Shown piece after piece: positions 1-5,687 of a stretch of DNA of 5,718 nucleotides. A program made the position numbers and the translations under genes. The stretch is taken from contig JADGGF010000304.1 in NCBI GenBank assembly GCA_019690055.1, positions 1 to 5,718 on the forward strand, in the 5' to 3' direction. Under the pieces are notes generated by a model. That model was not told where the DNA came from. It worked only from the letters and a program-made list of their open reading frames with translations, and made no database searches. Source of the stretch: Micromonosporaceae bacterium. Lineage in GTDB: Bacteria > Actinomycetota > Actinomycetes > Mycobacteriales > Micromonosporaceae. Position 1 is the stretch's first letter, and each line of letters starts with the position of its first letter.

Positions 1-1
1 C

Positions 2-19
2 GCCAACGCCCTCTTCTGA
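2..19 (+). CDS. possible C-terminal end of an upstream gene
   Basis: A frame beginning at base 2 reads A-N-A-L-F and then a TGA stop at 17-19. The stop lies 11 bases before the ATG of the arginase-like gene, a spacing that would suit a same-strand upstream neighbour in an operon. Only five codons are visible, so the product cannot be named and a chance stop is quite possible. Confidence 0.2.
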   Translation, partial: ANALF

Positions 20-30
20 CGCCGGTCGGT

Positions 31-1014
31 ATGCGTATCGCTGTTCTCGACGCCCCCACCAACCTCGGCCTGCGGCCGCCCACCCCGACCTCGGTCCCCG
101 GCTGCGCCAAGGCGCCCGGTGCGCTGCGCGACCACGGCCTGGTGGCCCGGCTCGGGGCGCGCGACGCGGGCTGCCTCACGCCGCCGCGGTACGACCCGGG
201 TGACTGGCAGCCGGGTGACGGCGTGTCCCAGGCAGCGGAGATCGCCCGGTACTCGGTCCGGCTGGCCGACCGGATCGGCGCGATCATGCTCGCCGGGGAG
301 TTCCCCCTGATCCTCGGCGGGGACTGCTCGGTGGCGATCGGCTCGATGCTCGCCATGAAGCGCCTCCAACATGACCGCGGCGGCCGCGTCGGGCTGGTGT
401 ACATCGACGCCCACTCCGATTTCCGCCATCCGGGCAACGCGGCGGTGGTGGGCGCCGCCGCCGGGGAGGCCCTCGCCCTGGTCACCGGGCGGGGCCAGGG
501 CGACCTCGCGAGCATCGAGCAGCGCCGGCCGTACGTGCGGGACGCGGACGTCGTGCTGATCGGCATGCGCGCGACCGACGACTACCGGATGGACCTGCAG
601 GCCGGCGGCTTCAACGTGCGTACGGCCCAGGACGTTCGGGCTCACGGCGCCAGCCGCACCGCGCAGTGGGCGCGCTCCCTGCTCAGCGAGTGCATCGGGT
701 ACTGGGTGCACCTCGACGTGGACGTGCTCGATCCCTCGGTCATGCCCGCGGTCGACGCGCCCACCCCGGGCGGCATCGCCTACCCGGAGCTGGAGAACCT
801 CCTGCAGGGTTTGGTCACCGGAAATGAGTGCCTCGGCATGGAGGTGACGGTGTTCGACCCCGACTTCGACGCCGACGGGGTCTACGCCCAGGACCTGGTG
901 AACACGCTGGTCGCCGCGCTCGCACCGCTGACGGCCCCGCCCCCGGTCACGATCCCGACCCAGACGAAGCGCTCGTCCCGGCCCCGCGCGCGCCGGACCG
1001 CCCCGACCTCCTAG
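31..1014 (+). CDS. divergent arginase-family (ureohydrolase-fold) protein
   Basis: This is a 327-residue cytoplasmic protein with the order of motifs of the arginase/agmatinase superfamily. G-G-D-C-S at residues 96-100 replaces the usual G-G-D-H-S. D-A-H-S-D-F follows at 126-131, and D-V-D-V-L-D-P at 229-235. The metal ligands D126, H128, D130, D229 and D231 are present, but the first histidine ligand (H101 in human arginase I) is C99. The guanidinium-binding Glu of the M-E-V-N-P motif (E277) aligns with V274 in T-V-F-D-P. The His of the H-G-Q loop (H141) appears to be Ala. Family membership is firm, but arginase or agmatinase activity is doubtful. It may be a different C-N hydrolase or a binding protein. 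I recall actinobacterial homologues with the same GGDC and F-D-P-D-x-D signatures, so it probably belongs to an uncharacterised subfamily. The last 30 residues or so form a Pro/Arg/Thr-rich, probably disordered basic tail. The ATG at 31 fits the family's first beta strand (I-A-V-L-D-A-P), though no strong ribosome binding site precedes it. Confidence 0.88.
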   Translation: MRIAVLDAPTNLGLRPPTPTSVPGCAKAPGALRDHGLVARLGARDAGCLTPPRYDPGDWQPGDGVSQAAEIARYSVRLADRIGAIMLAGEFPLILGGDCSVAIGSMLAMKRLQHDRGGRVGLVYIDAHSDFRHPGNAAVVGAAAGEALALVTGRGQGDLASIEQRRPYVRDADVVLIGMRATDDYRMDLQAGGFNVRTAQDVRAHGASRTAQWARSLLSECIGYWVHLDVDVLDPSVMPAVDAPTPGGIAYPELENLLQGLVTGNECLGMEVTVFDPDFDADGVYAQDLVNTLVAALAPLTAPPPVTIPTQTKRSSRPRARRTAPTS

Positions 1015-1057
1015 CGGCAGGCCAATCCGCAGCCCCTCGCGCCGCCGTCAGGCGCGT

Positions 1058-1101
1058 GGCGGGCCGGTCGAAGACCCTCACCGGCGGGCCGGTCGAAGAC
1101 C
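1058..1101. repeat. 19-bp perfect direct repeat in the convergent intergenic region
   Basis: The sequence GGCGGGCCGGTCGAAGACC occurs at 1058-1076 and again, identically, at 1083-1101, giving a 25-bp period. Each copy contains the small inverted repeat GGTC-GAA-GACC. The repeat is outside any convincing coding frame, between the stop codons of two converging genes. Confidence 0.8.
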
Positions 1102-1127
1102 TCAGAGCCGACCGGTCTCGCCGGCTC
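1063..1127. terminator. hairpin cluster, probable bidirectional terminator region
   Basis: Two 6-bp perfect stems are visible. GCCGGT (1063-1068) pairs with ACCGGC (1080-1085) across an 11-nt loop, and GAGCCG (1105-1110) pairs with CGGCTC (1122-1127), also across 11 nt. There is no T-tract on either strand, so these are not classical intrinsic terminators. Their place between two convergent stop codons (1014 and 1161) makes a role in transcript ends or 3' stabilisation likely. The function is inferred from position only. Confidence 0.4.
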
Positions 1128-1160
1128 GGTGGCGTCCCCGCGGACGGACATGCGGATGCG

Positions 1161-2933
1161 TCACAGGTCGACGTTGTCGCGGCCGTACGGGCGGCGTGGC
1201 TCCTCGTCGTCCCAGTCGGAGCGCGGCCGCCCGTAGACGCCCCCGCCCGCCTGCCCGCCGGACCGGCCGGACCCGTAGCCCGACCCAGAGCCGTACGTTG
1301 TGCCGCCGGAGCGGTACGTGCCGCCGCTGGAACCGTAGGTCGTGCCGCTCGACCCGTACGTGGTGCCGCTCGAGCCGTACGTCGTACCGCTGGAGCCGTA
1401 CGTGGTCCCGGAGCCGTAGACCCGGCCACCGCCAGCGGCCGGTCCGTACGTCGACCCGGGTCGCGGCTCCGGTGCGACGCCGTAGTCCGAGCCCCCGTAG
1501 TCGTCGTCGGCCCCCACGTGCGCCGGCGCGCGACCGGAGCGGCCCGGTGCCGGCTCGTCCGACCAGTCCTGGTCGAGGTCGCGGGGACGCGGCGGCCAGG
1601 CCGGTCGGGCGGCCCCGTACTCGTCGTAGTACTCCTCGTCGTCCTCGTCGTCGATGTCCCACCGATCGCGGCCCGAGCCCCGGCGGTCGCGGCGGTCCCC
1701 ACGCCCCCGCGAATCGCGCGGCCCGCGTGGCCTGGTCCGCCCCTCCGGGTGCTCCGCGAAGTACTGACGGCGCGCCCGGACGATGCCGATGACGCCGACG
1801 ACGACCGCGACCAGTCCGAGGAAGCCGGTGATCATCGCGATCGTGGTGATGTCACTGAAGCTGAGCCGACTGCCGCCGCCCCCGCCGCCGGATCCCGATC
1901 CCTCGCCCGGCTCGGTTTCCGTCGGCACGTACGGCGTGTAGGCCCGCAGGACCGGGTTCTGGGTGGCCGACAGGGTGAGGAACCGGCTGCCGTCCGCGCT
2001 GTAGGTGATCGCCAGGCCCTTCTCCTCATCGGGCAGTGGCGTGATCGTGGGCGTGCCCTGGGTGATCGAGGTCACGATGTCGCCGTTCGTGATCGGGAAC
2101 TCGTACGCGTCGGACTCGGTGCGCAGCACGACCTTGGTCCGATCCGGCGAGATGGCGGCCCCGGTGACAACCAAGCGGCCGAAGGCCCCGCTCGGGGTCG
2201 GGGTGTCGGTGTTCATCGGCGTGAACTGGCCGACCTGCTGGAGGGTCGGCAGGTTCTCCTGGGTGTCGGCGGGCACAGGGCCGTCCGGGCGGAACAGCAC
2301 GGCCGCCTGTCCCACGTTGGCGATGATGATCGGCTGGTTGTCGCCGTCCATCAGCAGGGCGGTGCCGTTGACCGGCCCGCTGGTGGGGTAGAGCGCTCGG
2401 TAGGGCACCGCGTCGGCCCCGGTGGACAGGTCGACGCGCTCCAGGGTCACCCACGACCGGTCCGCCCCCATACCGAAGCCGATGTCGCCGACCCATAACG
2501 CCCCGTCGGTGCCCAGCGCCAGGTCCTGCGGGTCGATCGGGGAGAGCCCGTACGACTCACTGGTCGCCTCACACGTCGTCGCGTTGATCGTCCAGATCGT
2601 GACCGCGTTCGGCCGCTCGGTCGTGCCACCCTCGACCGCGTAGATGACGTCACCCTGGGCGACCATGCCGGTGACCTCATCGAGGTTGGCGTTGCTGACC
2701 CGGCAGATCTCGGTGCCCGGTGTCTGGGGTCCGATCGGCGGTCCCGCCGTCTCACCCTCAGGGCTCTGCTGCGCCGGGTCCGTCGGCTCGCCCAGGGCCG
2801 CGGGCGCGCCGACCAGCACGGTGACTAACCCGGCCAGCACCACGGTGGCGACGCCGGCGAGGGCCGAGGCGAGGCGGCGACGCGTGCGGTTGCGCGCAGG
2901 CGGTTGTACGGCGGGCAGGCGACGAGTCGGCAC
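1161..2933 (-). CDS. single-pass membrane protein: extracellular beta-propeller-like domain and Tyr-Gly-rich cytoplasmic tail
   Basis: I chose the GTG at 2933 (590 residues) because it gives a compact signal peptide. The basic n-region contains T17-R-R-R-L-A, compatible with a Tat motif. A hydrophobic core follows (about 21-47), and a signal peptidase site lies near A46-L-G48. GTG starts at 2993 and 3023 are also possible, and none of the three has a strong ribosome binding site. Residues 75-335 look like a beta-propeller. Blade-like strands include D-P-Q-D-L-A-L...L-W-V-G-D-I-G (134-152), Y-R-A-L-Y-P...T-A-L-L-M-D (178-196), A-I-S-P-D-R-T-K-V-V-L (about 260-270) and Y-S-A-D-G-S-R-F-L-T-L (about 311-321). 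C77 and C121 could form a disulfide. A Gly/Ser linker (343-355) leads to one membrane helix (362-385), ended by R-A-R-R. The cytoplasmic tail has an Arg-rich segment (399-424, 12 Arg in 26 residues), an acidic stretch (426-434) and a Tyr-Gly segment (479-583). The topology is confident, but the function is unknown; a sensor, scaffold or cell-envelope role is a guess. It converges on the arginase-like gene and diverges from lon. Confidence 0.82.
   Translation of the reverse strand: MPTRRLPAVQPPARNRTRRRLASALAGVATVVLAGLVTVLVGAPAALGEPTDPAQQSPEGETAGPPIGPQTPGTEICRVSNANLDEVTGMVAQGDVIYAVEGGTTERPNAVTIWTINATTCEATSESYGLSPIDPQDLALGTDGALWVGDIGFGMGADRSWVTLERVDLSTGADAVPYRALYPTSGPVNGTALLMDGDNQPIIIANVGQAAVLFRPDGPVPADTQENLPTLQQVGQFTPMNTDTPTPSGAFGRLVVTGAAISPDRTKVVLRTESDAYEFPITNGDIVTSITQGTPTITPLPDEEKGLAITYSADGSRFLTLSATQNPVLRAYTPYVPTETEPGEGSGSGGGGGGSRLSFSDITTIAMITGFLGLVAVVVGVIGIVRARRQYFAEHPEGRTRPRGPRDSRGRGDRRDRRGSGRDRWDIDDEDDEEYYDEYGAARPAWPPRPRDLDQDWSDEPAPGRSGRAPAHVGADDDYGGSDYGVAPEPRPGSTYGPAAGGGRVYGSGTTYGSSGTTYGSSGTTYGSSGTTYGSSGGTYRSGGTTYGSGSGYGSGRSGGQAGGGVYGRPRSDWDDEEPRRPYGRDNVDL
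1284..1409 (-). repeat. 21-bp tandem repeat encoding G-T-T-Y-G-S-S units in the cytoplasmic tail
   Basis: Six consecutive 7-residue units cover residues 509-550 of the membrane protein. Four are exact G-T-T-Y-G-S-S, one is G-G-T-Y-R-S-G and one is G-T-T-Y-G-S-G. Tyrosines fall at 512, 519, 526, 533, 540 and 547, exactly seven apart. The DNA units are similar but not identical: the Thr codons alternate ACC and ACG, the Gly codons use GGC, GGG and GGT, and the Ser codons use TCC, TCG and AGC. Confidence 0.9.
1779..1850 (-). other. transmembrane helix of the propeller protein
   Basis: Residues 362-385 (from the GTG at 2933) form an uninterrupted hydrophobic stretch rich in Ile, Val, Leu and Gly. 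A glycine-rich linker precedes it on the outside, and a basic R-A-R-R stop-transfer signal follows it. This places the propeller outside and the low-complexity tail inside. Confidence 0.9.
2790..2933 (-). other. signal peptide, possibly Tat-type
   Basis: The first 48 residues hold a Pro/Arg-rich n-region ending in T-R-R-R-L-A, then a hydrophobic core of Ala, Val, Leu and Gly, then a small-residue cleavage motif A-L-G before E-P-T-D. The T-R-R-x-L pattern resembles the Tat consensus S/T-R-R-x-F-L-K, but the core is also hydrophobic enough for Sec. Export is confident; the route is not. Confidence 0.7.
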
Positions 2934-3085
2934 GCGCCCAGTCTGCCAGGCCGCGGCACGACCGCGTTGACCCCTGGCATGTGAGTTGGTCACTGCCGGG
3001 TCACCGTGCGGCAACGGTTCCACTCCAGTGGCGTTCGCCGGCAGCGAAACCGGACGACGGCGGGAACAGCCAGGACGCGTTCGGA

Positions 3086-3106
3086 CTTGAGCGGATCAGG
3101 CTCAGC
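3086..3106 (+). promoter_or_regulatory. candidate HAIR element (HspR operator) upstream of lon
   Basis: CTTGAGC (3086-3092), seven bases, then GCTCAGC (3100-3106) matches the layout of the HspR inverted repeat, CTTGAGT-N7-ACTCAAG. The match is 10 of 14 arm positions with the exact N7 spacer. The left arm is good (6 of 7) and the right arm is degenerate (4 of 7), although five of its bases complement the left arm. The site ends 77 bases before the lon ATG. HspR is known to repress lon along with the dnaK operon and clpB in Streptomyces, which supports this reading. TTGAGC within the left arm could serve as a -35, but I see no convincing -10 box at the right distance. Confidence 0.55.
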
Positions 3107-3130
3107 TTTTGGCCGCTGACTGTTCCAGTC

Positions 3131-3169
3131 GCCGACTTTTCCGGCTGCCGGCTCGGTCGGCCGCCGACC
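3131..3169 (+). promoter_or_regulatory. palindrome-rich lon leader with mutually exclusive stems
   Basis: GGTCGG (3155-3160), a CCG loop, and CCGACC (3164-3169) form a perfect 6-bp hairpin ending one base before the ribosome binding site. GTCGGC (3156-3161) is also complementary to an upstream GCCGAC (3131-3136), so the two pairings exclude each other. A small CCGG-CTG-CCGG palindrome (3141-3151) sits between them. The structures are visible in sequence, but any regulatory role is inferred. Confidence 0.35.
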
Positions 3170-3170
3170 T

Positions 3171-3178
3171 GGAAGGAG
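3171..3178 (+). promoter_or_regulatory. strong ribosome binding site that fixes the lon start
   Basis: GGAAGGAG lies five bases before the ATG at 3184. It is the only strong Shine-Dalgarno sequence near the beginning of the reading frame, and it rules out the longer in-frame start at 3109. Confidence 0.85.
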
Positions 3179-3183
3179 ACGCA

Positions 3184-5664
3184 ATGTCGACACTTCGTGG
3201 CTCACCACCGGACGAACACAACCGGCCCGCCCACGCTCCTCCCGCCCGTTTGACGCTACCCGTGCTCCCACTGGCCGAAACCGTGCTGCTGCCCGGCATG
3301 GTCATCCCGGTCACCCTCGACTCTGCGACACAGGCGGCGGTGGACGCCGCCCGGGCCAGCTCCGACAAGCGGCTGCTGGCGGTGCCGCGGCTCGACGGCA
3401 CGTACGGCGCAGTGGGCACGGTGGCGGTGATCGAGCGGGTGGGTCGCCTCTCCACCGGCGAGCCGGCAGCCGTGGTGCGGGGCCTGCACCGGGCCCGGAT
3501 CGGCTCCGGCGTGCCCGGCCCCGGGGCCGCGCTGTGGGTGGAGTCGACGCCGTTCGATGAGCCGGAGCCGACCGGTCGCACCCGGGAGCTGGCCCGGGAG
3601 TACCGGACCTTGATCACCGCCGACCTGCAGCGGCGCGGCGCCTGGCAGGTCATCGACGCCGTCGAGCGGATGGAGGACCCGGCGCAGTTGGCCGACTCGG
3701 CCGGGTACGCGCCGTGGCTGTCCGTGAGCCAGAAGGCCCAGCTGCTCGAGGCCGCCGACGTCGACCGCCGGCTGGAGCTGCTGATCGAGTGGGCCCGGGC
3801 GCACCTGGCCGAGCAGGAGGTGGCGGAGAAGCTCGCCGACGAGGTCCGTGAGGGTCTCGAGCGCAGCCAGCGCGAGTTCCTGCTGCGCCAGCAGCTCAAC
3901 GCCATCCGCAAGGAGCTGGGCGAGGACGAGCCCGACGGCGCGGCCGACTACCGCGCGCGGGTGGAGCAGGCGGACCTCCCCGAGAAGATCCGCGAGGCGG
4001 CGCTGCGCGAGGTGAACCGCCTGGAGCGGGCCAGCGACGCCTCCCCGGAGGCGGGTTGGATCCGCACCTGGCTCGACACCGTGCTGGAGCTGCCGTGGCA
4101 CGTGCGGACCGAGGACAACACCGACCTGGCCGCGGCCCGGGCGGTCCTCGACGCCGACCACGCCGGCCTGAGCGACGTGAAGGACCGCATCATCGAGTAC
4201 CTCGCGGTGCGCAACCGCCGGGCCGCGCGCGGCCTGCATGTCGTCGGCGGGCGGGGATCGGGCGCCGTGCTGGCCCTGGTCGGTCCACCCGGTGTGGGCA
4301 AGACCAGCCTGGGCGAGTCGGTGGCCCGGGCGCTGGGCCGCCGGTTCGTCCGGGTCGCCCTCGGTGGCGTGCGGGACGAGGCCGAGATCCGGGGGCACCG
4401 GCGTACGTACGTCGGCGCGCTGCCCGGCCGGATCGTCCGGGCGATCCGGGAGGCCGGCTCGATGAACCCGGTCGTGCTGCTCGACGAGGTGGACAAGCTC
4501 GCCGTCGGCTTTTCCGGTGACCCGGCCGCGGCCCTGCTCGAGGTGCTGGACCCCGCGCAGAACCACACGTTCCGCGACCACTACCTCGAGGTGGACCTCG
4601 ACCTGTCCGACGTGCTGTTCCTCGCCACCGCCAACGTCGCCGACACGATCCCCGGTCCGCTGCTGGACCGGATGGAGGTGGTCACGCTCGACGGGTACAT
4701 CGACACGGAGAAGGTCGCGATCGCCCGCGACCACCTCTGGCCCCGCCAGCTCGAGCGGGCCGGGCTGACGCCCGACGAGGTGACGATCTCGGACGAGGCG
4801 CTGGCCCGGATCGCCACGGCGCACACCCGGGAGGCGGGCGTACGGCAGCTGGAGCGCGCCCTGGCGCGCATCCTGCGCAAGGTCGCCGTCGAGTTGGGCA
4901 GCGGGGACACCGACCGTACGGATTCGCCCGACTCCGCCGGCGACCCGGCGCCGAACGGGGGCGCGTCCCGGCCGGCGGCGATCCACGTCACGGCGGCCGA
5001 CCTGCCGCGCTACCTGGGCCGGCCCCGCTTCGAACCGGAATCGGCCGAGCGGACCGCCGTGCCGGGCGTCGCGACCGGACTGGCCGTCACGGGGGCCGGC
5101 GGTGACGTCCTGTTCATCGAGGCGACCGCGATGCCGGCCGAGCCCGTCGGTTCGCCCGGGCGCGGCGCGGGTCCCGACCTCATGCTCACCGGACAGCTCG
5201 GCGACGTGATGAAGGAGTCGGCGCACATCGCGCTGTCCTACCTGCGCTCGCACAGCGCCGAGCTGGGCGTCGACATGTCCACCCTGGCCGGGCGGCGGGT
5301 GCACCTGCACGTCCCGGCGGGCGCGGTGCCCAAGGACGGCCCGAGCGCCGGCATCACGATGATGACCGCGCTCGCGTCGCTCGCTTCCGGCCGGCCGGTG
5401 AACCCGGCGGTCGGGATGACCGGTGAGGTGACGCTGGCCGGTCGGGTGCTGCCGATCGGCGGGGTCAAGCAGAAGCTGCTCGCCGCCCACCGGGCGGGCC
5501 TGACCGAGGTCATCATCCCGGCCCGCAATGAGCCGGACCTGGACGACGTGCCGGCCGAGGTGCGCAAGGCCCTGACCATCCACCTCGTCTCGGACGCGGC
5601 GGACGTGCTGGCCCTGGCCCTGCGCCCGGCCGACACCCCGGCCGCCCTCGCGATGGCCGCCTGA
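3184..5664 (+). CDS. lon: ATP-dependent serine protease Lon (LonA type)
   Basis: This 826-residue protein forms a hexameric cytoplasmic AAA+ protease that unfolds and degrades misfolded and regulatory proteins. It has an N-terminal substrate-binding domain (about 23-215, opening with L-P-V-L-P-L) and then a helical segment with the family motif R-E-F-L-L-R-Q-Q-L-N-A-I-R-K-E-L-G. The AAA+ module carries Walker A G-P-P-G-V-G-K-T (367-374), Walker B V-V-L-L-D-E (430-435), sensor 1 N484, the arginine finger R496 and sensor 2 R554. The protease domain has the Ser-Lys dyad: S721 in P-K-D-G-P-S-A-G and K764 in G-V-K-Q-K, 43 residues apart as in E. coli Lon. It is longer than the E. coli enzyme (784 residues) because of a roughly 22-residue Pro/His-rich N-terminal extension and a disordered acidic/Pro linker (about 573-598) between the AAA+ and protease domains. 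All catalytic residues are intact, so it should be active. A HAIR-like site upstream suggests heat-shock control by HspR. The gene is divergent from the membrane propeller gene. Confidence 0.97.
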   Translation: MSTLRGSPPDEHNRPAHAPPARLTLPVLPLAETVLLPGMVIPVTLDSATQAAVDAARASSDKRLLAVPRLDGTYGAVGTVAVIERVGRLSTGEPAAVVRGLHRARIGSGVPGPGAALWVESTPFDEPEPTGRTRELAREYRTLITADLQRRGAWQVIDAVERMEDPAQLADSAGYAPWLSVSQKAQLLEAADVDRRLELLIEWARAHLAEQEVAEKLADEVREGLERSQREFLLRQQLNAIRKELGEDEPDGAADYRARVEQADLPEKIREAALREVNRLERASDASPEAGWIRTWLDTVLELPWHVRTEDNTDLAAARAVLDADHAGLSDVKDRIIEYLAVRNRRAARGLHVVGGRGSGAVLALVGPPGVGKTSLGESVARALGRRFVRVALGGVRDEAEIRGHRRTYVGALPGRIVRAIREAGSMNPVVLLDEVDKLAVGFSGDPAAALLEVLDPAQNHTFRDHYLEVDLDLSDVLFLATANVADTIPGPLLDRMEVVTLDGYIDTEKVAIARDHLWPRQLERAGLTPDEVTISDEALARIATAHTREAGVRQLERALARILRKVAVELGSGDTDRTDSPDSAGDPAPNGGASRPAAIHVTAADLPRYLGRPRFEPESAERTAVPGVATGLAVTGAGGDVLFIEATAMPAEPVGSPGRGAGPDLMLTGQLGDVMKESAHIALSYLRSHSAELGVDMSTLAGRRVHLHVPAGAVPKDGPSAGITMMTALASLASGRPVNPAVGMTGEVTLAGRVLPIGGVKQKLLAAHRAGLTEVIIPARNEPDLDDVPAEVRKALTIHLVSDAADVLALALRPADTPAALAMAA

Positions 5665-5687
5665 GGATCTGTCCACAGTGGAGGCGT

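Noticed and set aside
828..2498. Long plus-strand open frame opposite the membrane protein gene, overlapping the end of the arginase-like gene
   Set aside because: Its composition is low-complexity Arg/Ala/Pro/Val, it overlaps two better supported genes, and it has no motifs. It reads as a GC-bias shadow.
2981..2993. Short dyad GTGA-GTTGG-TCAC in the divergent promoter region
   Set aside because: Four-base arms are too short to separate from chance. It does not match an operator I can name.
2934..3023. Longer start of the membrane protein at GTG 3023 or GTG 2993
   Set aside because: These starts would put 30 or 20 extra hydrophilic residues before the signal peptide. The GTG at 2933 gives a normal n-region. 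The choice is not certain because no start has a strong ribosome binding site.
3109..3183. Upstream in-frame extension of lon from 3109
   Set aside because: The extension overlaps the palindromic leader, has no Shine-Dalgarno, and its residues do not resemble a Lon N-terminus, whereas ATG 3184 has GGAAGGAG five bases upstream.
3256..5676. Long open frame on the minus strand opposite lon (about 800 codons)
   Set aside because: It is rich in Arg, Gly, His and Pro with no recognisable domain. Such frames are common opposite a GC-rich gene, and lon on the other strand has complete motifs.
5669..5682. DnaA-box-like CTGTCCACA and the small palindrome TCCAC-A-GTGGA just after lon
   Set aside because: It matches the actinobacterial DnaA box TTGTCCACA at 8 of 9 positions, but it is a single isolated site with no cluster, AT-rich region or dnaA/dnaN nearby. 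The palindrome has too short a loop and no T-tract to call a terminator.
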